From assembly GCA_033439265.1 (NCBI GenBank), contig JAVTVX010000026.1:13827001-13891000 (forward strand): DNA of 64,000 bases. Reading direction: 5' to 3'. Below the pieces are notes generated by a model, which was given only the letters and a program-made list of their open reading frames with translations, had not been told where the DNA came from and made no database searches. This document shows, piece by piece, positions 24,962 to 37,719 of this stretch (the first letter of the stretch is position 1; every line of letters starts with the position of its first letter). Source of the stretch: Dillenia suffruticosa (Eukaryota; Streptophyta; Magnoliopsida; Dilleniales; Dilleniaceae). A program made the translations under genes and the position numbers.

Positions 24962-27900
24962 TCTTTTATAAAAGATCACATGTACGTGATTCTGAGCAAG
25001 TATATGGAAAAGGGAATAACATTGAATGGATGTTGACGACATCATTGAGTGCAAAGGCAACATTAGTATCTTAATTTTTGTTGAACATATACTGGATTTA
25101 GGAAAGGAGAACTTTCGAACCATGTGGATAGTCGGCTATTTATTGGGTTGATACAGATAAAGTGATTATATCAAAAAATAGAAAATGTTTATGATATGTT
25201 TCATGGAGGAATCAAGAACCACATCCTAAATGCTCCCAACTTTCCTAGTCAGTCACATCAAAATTCAAGAGGGTTGCTTGCGAATTGGATTTTGCATGAA
25301 ATCATGCACCGGTAATTGATAGAGAAAGAGATCAAACACCGATAAATATATATATATATATATATATTAGTGTTTACTATCGTATTCAGTTTTTTATTGA
25401 TTAATTTGGTTCAAATACTGTAAAATCTATTTTTAAAAAAATATATATTATTCCTCTAAGTTTTACCACCTTTAACTATTTTTTGATTAACAATTTTTTT
25501 GCCGATTTAAGATGGGGTAAATTTATCCCGGTTAAGGAAAGAAAATAATATAAAATCGAAAAAAATTATGTAAAAATTTGTAAACAAAAAATTGATCAAA
25601 TATAAAATTATCTTCTAATTTACCCACAAAATGGAAATCAATAGCTTTTAAGCTCAAGATGTGGGTTATTTTTATGAGAATGAATTTCATCTCTTAATAT
25701 GTTATATACTCCCTCGCGTGTATATATTCTTACAAAATGATGTTATTTTATTTTTATTTTTTTATTTTTTTTTCATGAATACATTGTTTTCTTTTGGTTT
25801 GGTTGTCTGATTTTTCTCCTAATAGCACCAAACTTGAAATGGGTCCGGATTTGTACAATATTATAATTTGCACGCCGAAGACTATTCAATACTCCTATTC
25901 CACAAAAAAAAACAAATAAGATTTTTTGTTTAAGAGGGCAATTTTGTGGAAATTTTTCTCATTGAATTATGTTATGGTAACCTTTTCAACTTATCTTATC
26001 CGGTCATGAAAATGGAACTTTCATTCCTCTGCAACTTTCATGATATATTTCCCTTTTTTAAGAAATTCTGTAATTTAATTTGATTATCTTCTCTTCTTAT
26101 TTTAAAATACTTTATTATAATTACTGATTAATAAAACTCTTACACCAGAAAAAAAAAAAGGAAAAATCTACTCATATCTGGGTTGAGAGGTTTAAAATCA
26201 CCTTGGTTGCATCACTAGCATACTCATAAAAATCAATATTCTGTGAATTCAGTGACAAATCATTAAATTCTCTTGATCAAAATTTCAGATTCGAGTTTTA
26301 GATATATATAAAATAATTATCGAGAGAGTTTACTTATAAATTAAATCTCATGATATTTAAATCGGATTAATCAGATAAACAGTCAAATAATAAAAAAAAA
26401 GACATCCATAAAAAGGAACAAATTAAAAAAGTAAAAAAAAAAAAAATAGTTGGAGAAACCATTTCCCAAACAACTCTTATCATATACGTTGTTGAATAAT
26501 GATTCACATCTTTGTACAAAGAGAAAAATTGGGAGCTTCCGACCCACAAGGTGGATGTGAACGCAGGAAAACTTGAACGGGAAATGCCAACAATTGTTTA
26601 CGGGACCCCCTCCAAGCATATTGTTGTCAACGCCTTTGAAACATAAGGATAGGGCAAGAGCCTTGACTGAGCTAACGTAGTATTTAATTGTCCGGCAATT
26701 TCCCAAGAAGTTTCTATAAGAGCCGTAAAATCTGCCTCCCTTCCTTTTTTGCTTAATCCCCCTACAACAAGTTTCAAGAGAGTATTAAAATTTTGGTTAG
26801 TACAAAAAAAAAAATGTAAATCAATTGGAAAGAGGTTTATCAAATGGCTGGGTTAAGATTAAATTTAGATTTTATCACTCGAGACCCGATTGTGATAGTG
26901 AACAAAATCTTTTTAGGATGCTTAATCAGCCTGATTAATTCGATTTGAATTAATTGTCAGGTCGATTAAAGAGCGAGCTCTTTCACTATTTTTTTTAATT
27001 CTCGATACTTAAATATGAGAATTTAATTAAAAAAATCTAATAAGGAGTTGGTCTTTTTTTGTTTTTATCGTTAATATTCGAATTTATATTCTGATAAATT
27101 TGATTCGAGAGTTTATAGGGACACTATTTTGGAATGATTTTTTTAATTTAATATTTTTTATTTTTAAATTTTAAATCTATGACTTAATTAAGATTCCAAA
27201 CCTCCCAAGAAATTGGCATAGTTAAATCAATTATAGAATCATAAATTATGAGTTACTAAATGTAAACGATTTATTTGTAGCCCAACCTCTCCCAATTTTT
27301 TAATCTTCTAGCGTGGAATTTCCGCCCCATGACTGGGTCACAAAAACTAATTAAAAATAGTTGATTCGAAGGGCCTAAGACAGCCATTGCAATGATTATA
27401 TTCTTTTGTTATCACTCCCACGACTTTCATTGGTCTGCCATCACAGTATATGATCCTGTGCCACTTGGTTTCATAATAAAGAACAAAAAGATCTCTTTCA
27501 CTCTGCAAAATTCTTCTTTCAAAAATCACAACACATCTATTTATTTTTATTTAAGTGGGGGGGTGTCTCTATCCTATTGTCGATCTGTACTAATTTGTAT
27601 TTATGTTCTCCTTTGATGGAAAGGTCCTTGAATATATCTTGGTATATCCTATTGTCGTGTTAGAACTATAGGCCATCTGTCAAATTTTTAAGAATTATTC
27701 CCCTCCACCCCATCACCCCATGGGATCAATTCAATCCAATCTTTACATATACGTTACCACTATGATACTTTCCACTTTTTTTTTTTAATTTAAAATTGAC
27801 CGATTGAAAATCATTCATTGATCTTCTCACTAATTTATAATCATATTTTTGAAAATTATAATTATGAATGTGTGTGGAGATTTTTTACTCTATATTAACA

Positions 27901-30123
27901 TGAATTAAAAATTTTATTTTTAAGGTAAATATATTAAGAACAAATGAGGCGGCCCGAACAAAGAGAGGAATGAAGATTGTACAATATTAAGGCCACCAAA
28001 TTTGGAATCTTGGGTCAAGTATTCTCTAGAAGAAAATAAAGGGGAAAAAAATAATAATAATGCAGCCCTCTTCTAGAAAATGTCACTACAAAGTAAAATA
28101 CAAACCGATTTGTTCAATTTTCATAAAGGTCTGATGGCCTAAAACTATATAATAAAAATAATCTTTTTCTACAATCATAATATAAACCGAAATCAGTTAA
28201 ATTCAAGTATACTCTGTTTTAAAAAATATCATATATTAAAACTAAATCAATTGTTAAAAAAAATATTATATATTATAAATAATTGATTTGATTTTAAAAA
28301 TATTTAATTTTTTATTTTTATATTTATAGTAATATATTTTTAATATAAATTCAATTTATCGTAATATTTTATTGAAATAATAAATCATTAGGGTTTTCAT
28401 ATTATTATATTATTTTTTATTTTTAACGTAACAAAAGTTATATTTGTGTTATCGTACAAATCCTGAACTTTTGACGTAACAAAGTTACGATTGAGTTAAA
28501 TACTAAAATAATAAAATATTTAATTTTCTTAAAAACAGAACTGTACTTAAACGTGTTGTTTAATTATAAAATGAATCTTTGTTTGGAATTTATATTTCAA
28601 TATCTAGTCTTGTGTAAGGTACTTGCATGGATTTGTTATGAATAATACTTTGATAAGATCGAAGAAGTAATTGAGCCATTTCGGATGACCCGATGGAGTC
28701 CATATGATGGTCTAGTAGTTGGTTTATTCGAGCTGAATTTTTAGTATTAATTAAGGTGTTCCTTACAAGATATAAATTTGTTTGATATTAGTTTAACTCA
28801 TTCAAGTAATTGATTGAAATAATTTTTTTTTTTTTTAAGTATACCTGGAAACTAGTCCTGAACTGGTTCAGGATGTGTCCCGAGCTTGAATATCCTCTCG
28901 CTCAAGCTTGTTTGTGGATCCCCTCCAAGCGCCTAGGTTGCTGAGCCAACCATAGGGTTGGACGGGTTGCACTTGTCAGAATGGTTGGAGACTTGGGCCC
29001 AGTACTGCTTAGAGAAGCGACATAAGTTTGCGCTGAATCAATCATGTGGGGAGCTCTAGTATGGCATTTCAATCAGGTTTCTGTTCCAATGGGATTGTTG
29101 TCCAAAGTGAACATGACACTGGTTGGATGTTGGGCCTTGGGCCCAGATGGGGGTAGTCATTACCCCGAAATGAAGGGACTTGGATCGCTGAAACACACAT
29201 CTTGGATCATAAAAAATTCTCTAGAGAGAGGCTCTTCTCTTACAGTGTGGAAACTCGGGGCTTTCCTTTATTGTGATTGCATTCAAGACTCCGCTAAATT
29301 TGATCGGTTATACAACCCGAGTAACCTAAATTATATTTGTTCATATTTTTGCCAGATATGAATTAAATATTTAGATTTTATTTTCTTTTTACAAAATTTT
29401 GTGTTTATATTTAATTAAAGAAAATTATTTATAAAAATATGTCCAGATGAATGAGTTTGCAAAAGGCTTTTTTGCGGCGGTACTCATCATACTAAGCTTT
29501 TATTAATTATTAAAATTTACGATTCACATAAATAAGAGGTGAAATAAAGTAAAGGAATTAGAAATGTGCTCCGATAAAATAAAACTTGCAGTCCCATAAA
29601 ATCAAAAAGGCATCCTCATCTCATCTCCCGAGAACAAAGCCGATTCCTCCACGGAATAAAGCGCCGACCCACAGCTCATCATTGTAAAATGCAATAAAAT
29701 AAAATAAAAAAGCAATCGACGATGAAGAAACATCCAATGACACGTGTCACACATGCAAATCGCTGATACAGTTCTCACCGAACAGTATAAATACATTTGA
29801 CACGGCATTAGAATCATAACGGTCACTTTAATTGATTAAAGTGGTTCCTTCCCTTCACAGTTTCCACCTTTCTGGACATAAATGCCCTTAAATTCTACAA
29901 TATTTTACTATACGTGCCACTCCAACAAACAGGAAGGCAATAATAACACCGTCCCACTCCCCACTCCTCGATCAGGCCAATCTCCATTAACCTTACACTT
30001 ATTGAAGTGGGCCCACAAATTCACACCCCCTCATCCGAGACTTGAACAGTAAATAACTCATTCAACCAGGGGCAATACCGTCACAGAAGAAAAAGAAAGA
30101 TGAAACCTTAGAGTTCTCTCGCT
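24962..30123. other. AT-rich gene desert between choline-transporter-like and aspartyl protease genes
   Basis: About 5 kb of very AT-rich DNA with (TA)n at about 25349-25368 and many homopolymer runs. Short frames exist, e.g. minus 26598-26843 and plus 29044-29361, the latter in a local GC-rich island (28850-29300), but neither shows a domain or family I recognise. A stretch near 26290-26390 resembles the dispersed repeat at 33092-33553. The last few hundred bases before 30124 probably hold the protease 3' untranslated region. Confidence 0.4.
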
Positions 30124-31611
30124 CTAGCATGTATTTGGGGAGAATCCAACAAGAGAGTTGGCAAGGTCGAGACTGACACGTGTCCCTTGCTGCTGTACAT
30201 TCCCAATAATGGACAGGGCAGAGGAGGTTGGAGCGAACGCAAGACAAAAAGTCCCGACCGAGTCAACCGGTATCAGGTAATTCTTCGCAGGTAAAGCTAA
30301 CGTTTTCCCCTCCGGAAAATGAAACGACACTGTTGGGACTTCTACGCTGGTCTTCGACGACAAATCGTAACACGTGTCGAACAAAGCGACGCCATTTGCA
30401 GACGGCAAGTCCTGTGTTCCACTCACAAAACCGTCACGGAGAGTGTCATACACGTCAGTCTGTAAGCGCGTTACGGCCGTTCCTGAATCGATGATGATTC
30501 CTCCGTTTCCACTCTTGTCCATCTCGAACGATGACGGAGGAATCGAAAGCATGTCTCCACCGACGCTGATTCCGGTGAGTCCTACGTAGTAAAATGTGTC
30601 GAGCTGACTGTTACGGAGTAACGGAGCCGTAACGGAATTAGGAGGGAGAGCCGACTGGCCGCCAAACTCGAGAGTCGAAGCCGAGTCGGAATCTCGATCC
30701 ACGAGACAGTACGAGAAGGAAGTTGTGTTGATCTGAGAAGGTAAGGAGAGTGAGCCGCCGCCTAATCCGAGCAAGCCGGCGGCCGCTATGAACAACCCTT
30801 CGTTATTATGACCGCAGCCAATGGCTACATTATCAACGGCTTTCGAGCCTGTAAAAGTGAGCGTCTCCTCCACGAAGTCACCAACTGTGTACGAACCGTC
30901 ACCGTAACTAAAACCTCGTAAAGGCACGTGCCATTTTGGCATTCCGAAACGTCGAGAGACTTGCAGTACTGGGACTCGCAAGTGAGAGGCTTGAACGAAG
31001 AGGACTCAGTCGGGTCGAAAACCGGGTCGGCTTGCTGGTAACAGTCGCCGCAAGGTTCGCATTGGACCCAGTTGACGTCACTTCCCGTGTCGAGAACCAT
31101 ATAAACGGATTTCGGTGGAGATCCGATTCCGACCCGAGAAAAATATTCCCCACTTCCTTGACTTGAACCCGAAATAATCGGACCTTCAAGATTTCCCACT
31201 TGCTGTTCTTCGAGGTCTACTTCAACTGGCTTCAGATCTGACTCTGAAATGCCTCTAATCGCCAGATCTAGTCTTATGTTCAATGATTTCACTCTCTCGG
31301 AGTCTCGTTTGAGTTGTTCGAGGAACAGAGATTTGTAGTCTTCTCCGTTTGTGGGTTTGTGGAGAGAGAGACGAGAATGTATTTCTAGAGTGAGAGAAGA
31401 AGAAGAAGATCCGATGCTCTGTTCTTGTTGTTGGAAGGTTTTTAAGTTATCAGGATCTCTTGAGATAACGTTTTTTGCCTTTTTGATTGATTCCGAGACA
31501 TTGAGAATTGTTGTTTTTGAGTTTTTGGGTGTGATTCGGCTGAAGACAGAGGAAATGAGTGAAATGCAGATGAAGACGAAGACAGTGTTAGAGAGAAGTC
31601 TTTTCTTCCCC

Positions 31612-31613
<2 letters not shown>
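30124..31613 (-). pseudogene. Pepsin-type aspartyl protease (ASPG1 / At1g25510 type), frameshifted
   Basis: Intronless minus-strand gene; ATG at 31611-31613, stop at 30124-30126, about 495 residues if the frame were whole, the normal length for this A1 family. An N-terminal hydrophobic segment (TVFVFICISLISSVF) suggests a secreted or vacuolar protein. The first catalytic motif VLDTGSDVNWVQC puts Asp at about residue 175, in GSGEYFSRVGIGSPP context, with family Cys pairs (CEPCGDCY, CESQYC). The second catalytic motif IIDSGTAVTRL and the C-terminus SIIGNVQQQGTRVS are also intact. Between them, after residue 234 (CLYEV), two extra A/T pairs at about 30910-30913 shift the frame just before the conserved SYGDGSYT, so the second half lies in another frame (30124-30981). 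As read, the product would lose the second Asp and be inactive. A 2-bp assembly error in a T-run is the main alternative. Confidence 0.85.

Positions 31614-31650
<37 letters not shown>
31614..31650. repeat. (GA)n microsatellite abutting the protease start codon
   Basis: A 37-base GA run touches the ATG of the aspartyl protease gene (CT on the gene's strand). A second, compound run of GAGAGAGC units lies at 31721-31756. Confidence 0.9.
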
Positions 31651-31653
<3 letters not shown>

Positions 31654-33091
31654 AGTGACTTCAGTAGTAAGGGAAGCAGGTGTGGTTTAAGTTAACGAGA
31701 CGAGATATGTGGGGTTGGGGAGAGAGAGAGCGAGAGAGCGAGAGAGCGAGAGAGCGATTCATGTCGAGAGAGACCAACAACCCAAAACACCGAGAAAAGC
31801 AAGAAAAATTAATTGCATCTAATGTTGGATGGTCTTGCGTGATCCATAAAAAGGGTTGTATGGAGGCATGTTGACCCTACATGTGCAGGGCTTTACATGG
31901 TTTCCAGCCTTCAATTAGGGATTTCATCAATTTTAATCATGCTTTTTTGTACTTTAATTCTCTTTCTTTGACCGTTTTTATAGGACTTTTGATTTGGACT
32001 CTTGACCAAGTTTGCCAGAGGTCCACCTGACCTGTTATGTTTGTTGACTGCGAAACAAAAGGCCCCGGGGAGCCGGCCGACTCTTTTTTTTTTTTAATTA
32101 TAATTTAAGCATTATTTACCTCTTAAAAGTTGTAATTACTGCATTTCGTACGTTAAAACAATTTTCAGGTTCAACCTTGTGACCGGCACTGTTTCAAAAA
32201 AATCATCACAAAATTTAGTAAGATGTTTATATAACCAAAGTACGTCAAAGATTACTAATAAAGATCACTAATGATTCAAATAAATTATCAACTCAATCAA
32301 AGCGATACAATTACAGAGATTTTGTAAAGTTATTCATCAATCTCTCTTGTCACATTACCACGTGATTGATCATCCTCAACCGACCATTCCCTTAAATTAT
32401 TTTTTAATAAAATTGCTAACATATTTAATTTGTACAGGTATTTACTTTAAATTTACGTATTCATTATGTGTTTTGTGTGGGGGCAAACGATGACGCTTTT
32501 GCCAAGCAAGGATGCTTGGGGATAGGGTAGTTGCCGACTCCTCTCTATTTTTTTAAAATTAATATATCTGATTTAAAAAATTATAACTCATATATATTTC
32601 TTTTGTACTTGACCATCGGTATTTAGAAAAATTCGACTAATCTGATTCAAATAATTATGGAATTTAATTTGAAAATCGACTCTTTTAATATCTATTTTTT
32701 ATTCTCAATACTCGAATTTTGATTAAGTAAGTTTAAAATTCTGTCACTAAATTTACATAACAATTATAATTCAGATATTATTTGTCCATTAAAATTATAA
32801 TCAAGTAGATATTGTATTTCAATCTCCTCATACTCCGAGAAATTTAGAGTATGGCAATATAGCATGGATGGACTTGCTTATTTGGGACACCATGAACTCA
32901 TTTCCAGATACTATAGTGAAAAAAACAAATCCGTTCTCCCACAACAAGCGTATTTTTTAGTGAATAACAATACTGGTTCCATCTTAAAAAAAAATAAAAA
33001 GGAAAAGAAAAGAAATTTATCTTTCAAGAACAAGTTGGATATGGGATACAACTTAATAATTATAACCTCATCACATTAACTTTAACGGGTG
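31651..33091. other. Protease promoter side, then AT-rich DNA
   Basis: Contains the compound GAGAGAGC tandem at 31721-31756 and then AT-rich DNA. I see no gene. Confidence 0.45.
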
Positions 33092-33553
33092 TAATAATCA
33101 TACATTATATTTTCTTAATTATAAATCTCAAATTTGACCGATGGAAATAAAGAAATAAGATTTAAAAGAATAAATTTTTTAATAAATTTCATAATACTCA
33201 AATCAGATTAGTTGAATAAAACTCAAATAATTGTTAATGATAAATAATCCATTTACATTAAATAAAAGAAAAGTTGATCCCTGACAAAATGGGCCTGTTT
33301 GTAAAACTACACTAACAACTTAATGATCATACGTTATACTTTCTTAGTTATAAATCTCAAATTTGACCAATGGAAATAAAGAAACAAGATTTAAAAGAGC
33401 AAATTTCTTAATGAATTTCACAGTACTCAAATCAGATTAATTGAGTAAAATTTAAATAATTGTTAATGATAAATAATCCATTTACATAAAAAAAAAAAAA
33501 AAAAAAGTTGGTCCCAGACAAAATGGGCCTGCACGTAAAACTACACTAACAAC
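33092..33553. repeat. Tandem duplication of a 229/233-bp AT-rich unit
   Basis: Copy 1 (33092-33320) and copy 2 (33321-33553) align end to end: each starts TAAT.ATCATAC.TTATA, holds CAAATTTGACC.ATGGAAATAAAG, a CAAATCAGATTA segment and ACAAAATGGGCCTG, and ends AAAACTACACTAACAACT. Copy 2 has an expanded A-run. The unit is related to the GC-richer repeat at 43140-43310 and to 26290-26390, so a dispersed repeat was duplicated here in tandem. Confidence 0.75.
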
Positions 33554-34182
33554 TTAAGACCGGTCCAGTGACTTCTTTGTCCCCCTACTTGCTCATGGTA
33601 ACACCCGCTATCCTTTATTAGGTCATAGGGCCTTAAGTTGATAGGGAGTTTTGTCAAAATTCCAATTTTGTTGGGCCGAACGGCCTATGGGCTCTAGAGT
33701 TTAAAAAGTTTCTAATTTTTGAAAATTTTTATAATAAGTTAAAGATAATTTATTTCCTATTTAAAATAGGAATCCTTTTCAATTAAAAGAAAGATAAGAA
33801 TGAAATATCTTAATTTCCCAAGATGTTGCATTATGACGATAATTTATTTTTTTTATTTTATTTGTTAAAAAATATATTTTTATTAAAATAAAAATTAATA
33901 AGTAAAACTTAATTTATTTTAGAAAAATAAAATTATTGTTATGTTAATAAATTTTTTATATTCTTAAATTTATCTAATTTTAGTTAAAGAAAAAAAAATA
34001 GCCTCGACGAGTGGTAGCCTACAAGATCCCAAGGATAGAAAAAGAATTATTCTTAGCTGTTCATTATTGCGATCTGAATCGACCAACTCAATGGTGTTTC
34101 TCACGCTTCCACAAGCACGTGTTCTGAATCGAATCTTAACAAGTAAATGAAACTCAAGCACTCGTCAGTCATACAAGTAATG
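33554..34182. other. Intergenic DNA up to the gypsy element
   Basis: AT-rich. The last five bases, TAATG (34178-34182), are the putative left target duplication of the element that follows. No gene seen. Confidence 0.5.
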
Positions 34183-34593
34183 TGTCACAACCAGCTGAAG
34201 AAGTCGACTTACAAGGATCTGACAAGTCGACTTGTAGTATGCTGACCTTCGATACTGACCTTCGATATTGACTTTCAGTACCCATTCGACAACAGTGACA
34301 GCTCTAATAAACTCTGTAATGGTTTCTAAAGAAGGTTGGAGTGTAGTTGAAGGGAGAGAAAGAAAGAATGAGAGAGAAAGAGAGAGAAAGAAGAAGAAGA
34401 TAGAGAGAGAAGAGAGTATGAAGCAACTAATTCATTCCTGCTTTTCCTTTCTCTTTGCAACCTATTTATACTTCATTAGGAGCTATAAGTTCTCTCTGAG
34501 CTACAGTCATTTCAGTTATTTAGTTGCTTCTCTTGTGTCAACTGATGTAACAGCCTGCACTTACTGCCCAACCACCTTACTTCTATTGTTACA
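34183..34593 (-). repeat. 3' LTR of the internally deleted gypsy element
   Basis: Starts TGTCACAA and ends TGTTACA on the + strand and matches 37217-37601 almost throughout (GTCGACTTACAAGGATC, the GA-rich block, the CTATTTATACTTCATTAGGA segment that probably carries the promoter). A polypurine-like tract (TTAAAGGGGTAGG in minus sense) sits just inside, at about 34597-34610, which fixes this copy as the 3' LTR. Confidence 0.85.
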
Positions 34594-34617
34594 ATACCTA
34601 CCCCTTTAAGAGTTTCC

Positions 34618-35443
34618 TTATCCTAAAGGAGAAAATTTAGGAAATTGAGAACGAATGAAGTCTACGTCTTCCCATGTGGCTTCCTCAGGATTAAGATTAA
34701 GCCATCTTATCAGCCATTGAGTAATGGATTTGTTTCCTCGCAAGATAACTCGTCTCTTTAACACAACCTTTGGTTCTACTATTGCCTGCTTCTCTGTCCC
34801 TATCATAGGAAGACTTGGCATGGGAGATTGTTGTTGCCCCAACTTTTTTTAAACCAAGACACATGAAACACTGGATGGATTTTGGATCCTAATGGTAGCT
34901 GAAGACGATAAGCTACTTTCCCAATTCGAGACAGCATCGGAAAGGGTCCATAGAACTTTGATGACAAATATGGTTAATGAGTGATTGAAAAGTAGCTGGA
35001 GCGTTAGTCAATCCAAATGGCATTATTAGGAATTCAAAAAATCTATGATGTGTTTGAAATGCTGTCTTGGCAATGTTTGCATTTTGGACTCTTATCTGAT
35101 GATACCCAGCCCTCAAGTCCATTTTATAAAACACTTTAAACCCATGCAATTCATCTAAGAGTTCATCAATGTTTGGAATTGGATACCTGTCTTTTATAGT
35201 GAGGTTGTTCAACTGTCTATAGTCCATGCAGAACCTCCAAGTGTTATCCTTCTTCCTCACTAGCAACACTAGAGAAGCAAAAGGACTAGTGCTGTTTCTG
35301 ATGATTCCATTGTTCAGCATCTCCTTTACTTGTCTCTCAATCTCTGTCTTCTGTGAGTGGGGATATTTGTAAGGTCTGATCTTGAAGGGTTGAGCTCCAT
35401 CTTTAAGAGGGATATGGTGATCGTGTGACCTTGTGGGAGACAA
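34618..35443 (-). pseudogene. Gypsy RT N-terminal half joined to integrase C-terminus and chromodomain
   Basis: From 35443 downward the frame reads RT palm and fingers (MLNNGIIRNSTSPFAS, RFCMDYRQLNNLTIKDRYPI, MDLRAGYHQIR, FEFLIMPFGLTNAPATFQ). After FQSLINHI, near 34980-34990, it switches abruptly to an integrase C-terminal segment in another frame (SSKFYGPFPMLSRIGKVAYR, LGSKIHPVFHVSWF), then to a chromodomain tail (ATWEDVDFIRSQFP) ending at about 34618. The junction removes the RT active-site YxDD box, RNase H and the integrase zinc finger and DDE core: one large internal deletion. No function expected. Confidence 0.8.
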
Positions 35444-35773
35444 TGTCTTAGGTTTAGCAAAGATGTCATGAAACTACTGGAGCAACTCTGAAATTTGTGA
35501 AGGTATGGACTACGGAATAACTTCTTTCTTAGTTACCAATATAAGGTAACCCTACAGTTGTTGTCTCCTGAACTCTTTAGTGTATTTTCCTCTGATGAGT
35601 CTCGTTGTAGAATTCTTTGCTTGTCCTATTAGCACTAGCTCTCCATTCTCATCTGTGAGCTTAACTTGCAATTGTTTGAAATCAAAGGTAATAGAACTGA
35701 AATTAAACATCCAGTCTACGCTTAAGATAATATCTCAGTTTCCCAACCTGAGTATCTTCAGATAAAAAATGAA

Positions 35774-37166
35774 CTAATGTCCTTGTATGCTCCACCCTAC
35801 TCCTCTAATCTTGTTGTGATTACTGACTTTACTTCCATCAGCTAATATGGCATGAAGTGGTTCATCAACTTCCGATTTCATTTTAGGCTTCTCCACTAGT
35901 ATGTTATTAATGAAACTATTGGAACTACCAGTGTCTACTAATATGGATATAATTTTTCCTTCCAGTGATCCTTGCAATATTATGGTTTTCCTATTTAATG
36001 AATTAGACAAAGCGCATAAGGGCCCCTTGACAACTCCTTGCATATATGTTTCATTTTCCTTAAGTTCTTCAGATTCTACTTCTTCCTCCTCATCTTCTGC
36101 TACTATAATGAAGTTGAGATACTTGAATCTACATCGATGTCCTGGTACATATCTGTTCCCACATTTGAAGCATAAGTTGTTAACTTTTCTGTGTTGCAAC
36201 TCTTGTAAGGAAATTTTTGGCAATCGATCTTCAGAATTGGACTCCAATGTTACTGTAGAATCCTTATTTTGAGAATTTCTGAGAGTGTTACTCCCTTTTT
36301 CCCACTTCTTGGTTCCATTTGTGCTTTCTCCCCAATCCCCTTTTTTGCTGAGTTCATTTCTCCTTTGCTTGGAAAGCTCTAAAGCTTGTTCCTGCAGTGC
36401 TACAATTTCAAAGGCCTGAAATATAGTAGTTGGCTTTGGCATCCTTAGTACCCACTAATGAAACTGGAAATAAAATAGGATTCAAATAGCTTTGGATTTC
36501 TTTGCACCATAATGGTCCATAATTCCTCAAACCTCTCTTGGTATTCCATCATAGTTCCTTGCTGCTGAAGCTTATTGAACTCTTCTACCTCATCCCGTGC
36601 TCCTTTTGCTTCAAATCGTTGACACAAAAATTGAGAGAATTCACCCCAATTGACTTCTTTCCTGATCATTTTCAACCCTTGGAACTAGTTTTCTACTCTT
36701 CCTTCCAAATACATCTCAATTGTATCAACCCAAAAGGATGTTGGAACTTGATGTACCATCTGGAACTTGCTGTATTTCCGCAACCAGATACGAGGATTCT
36801 CACCATTGAAGATGGGAAGATCAATTTTTGTGGTGGATGTAACTGTCCTCTTCCTGCTGTATCTTTCTTATAGACAAAACACACTGAATTTTTCCTAATT
36901 CTTCCTTGTGTTGGAGTTGGAAGGAGAGGTGATTTAGGAATGGTTTCTGTTTCTTGATTCTCCTCTGTATATCTGCTCATCTTAACGCAGCTGCTAATCC
37001 TTGCTTCCATGCCTACCATGAGATTTTCTAATCTTTGAACTTGTTCTTCTAACTTTTTCCCAAATTCGATATGAACTTCCTTAATTTTCTATTGACAATT
37101 CTTGTATTTTAGTTCTTATTTCTTAAGTTGCTCGTCGATGACCTTGTTCCTGGTTCCGTCTGCCAT
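35774..37166 (-). pseudogene. Gypsy GAG with zinc knuckle and aspartic protease
   Basis: The likely GAG start is the ATG at 37164-37166 (MADGTRNK), about 35 bases past the primer-binding site. GAG segments follow in shifting frames (FWVDTIEMYLEGR, VNWGEFSQFLCQRFEAKGAR, FNKLQQQGTMMEYQERFEEL), so it is disrupted. The open frame 35774-36442 carries the knuckle CFKCGNRYVPGHRC (CX2CX9HXC spacing of this lineage), an acidic stretch, and the protease motif ILVDTGSSNSFI. Between 35443 and 35774 the link to RT is present but broken by stops. Confidence 0.75.
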
Positions 37167-37200
37167 CTTTCCTTGATTTTTTTGCTCTAAGAACCCAACT

Positions 37201-37213
37201 GCTTTGATACCAA
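37201..37213 (-). promoter_or_regulatory. Primer-binding site of the gypsy element
   Basis: Reverse complement TTGGTATCAAAGC, three bases inside the 5' LTR. It differs by one base from the common plant initiator-tRNA(Met) site TGGTATCAGAGC. Confidence 0.75.
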
Positions 37214-37216
37214 ATT

Positions 37217-37601
37217 TGTCACAATCAGCCAAGTCGACTTACAAGGATCAGACAAGTCGACTTGTAGTATGCTGACCTTCGATACTGACTTTTAGTACCA
37301 ATTTGATAACAGTGACAGCTCTAATGAACTCTGTAATGGTTTCTAAAGAAGGTTGGAGTGTAGTTGAAGGGAGAGAACGAAAGAATGAGAGAGAAAGAGA
37401 GAGAAAGAAGAAGAAGATAGAGAGAGTAGAGAGTATGAAGCAACTAATTCATTCTTGCTTTTCCTTTCTCTTTATAGTCTATTTATACTTCATTAGGAGC
37501 TACAAGTTCTCTCTAAGCTACAATTATTCAGTTGTTTCTCTTGTGTCGACTGATGTTACAGCCCTCACTAACTACCTAACCACCTTACTTCTATTGTTAC
37601 A
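37217..37601 (-). repeat. 5' LTR of the internally deleted gypsy element
   Basis: Starts TGTCACAA and ends TGTTACA on the + strand; partner of 34183-34593. It ends 262 bases before the start codon of the GDT1-like gene, so the element sits in that gene's promoter region. Confidence 0.85.
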
Positions 37602-37706
37602 TAATAGTCCGAAAAGCATCCTTTTTTAGGTGGAAAAAACGCTAAGCACACCCTCACCCGAATCGTGAGTATAAACTTCTCACCACACGCTCTCTTAACA
37701 ACTCTC

Positions 37707-37719
<13 letters not shown>

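Larger units (their letters stand above)
34183..37601 (-). mobile_element. Ty3/gypsy chromovirus, internally deleted, both LTRs present
   Basis: A 3.4-kb minus-strand element bounded by LTRs 37217-37601 (5') and 34183-34593 (3'). The flanks TAATG (34178-34182) and TAATA (37602-37606) are probably a once identical 5-bp target duplication. The primer-binding site is at 37201-37213 and the polypurine tract near 34600. In order it encodes a GAG-like region, a CCHC knuckle, an aspartic protease, the first part of reverse transcriptase, then directly the integrase C-terminal module and a chromodomain tail. The rest of RT with its catalytic box, RNase H and most of integrase are missing, so the element cannot move by itself but keeps the signals for mobilisation in trans. 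The LTRs differ by several substitutions and indels, so the insertion is not very recent. Confidence 0.85.

Noticed and set aside
26598-26843. 81-codon minus frame with a soluble-looking stretch (READFTALIETSWEIAGQL)
   Set aside because: Looks slightly gene-like but I cannot tie it to a family, and flanks are AT-rich without splice support.
29044-29361. 105-codon plus frame in a GC-richer island
   Set aside because: Openness explained by local composition; no motif or upstream signals. It may be old transposon DNA.
31351-31874. Plus-strand frames with Arg-Glu repeats
   Set aside because: GA repeat translation and antisense of the protease N-terminus.
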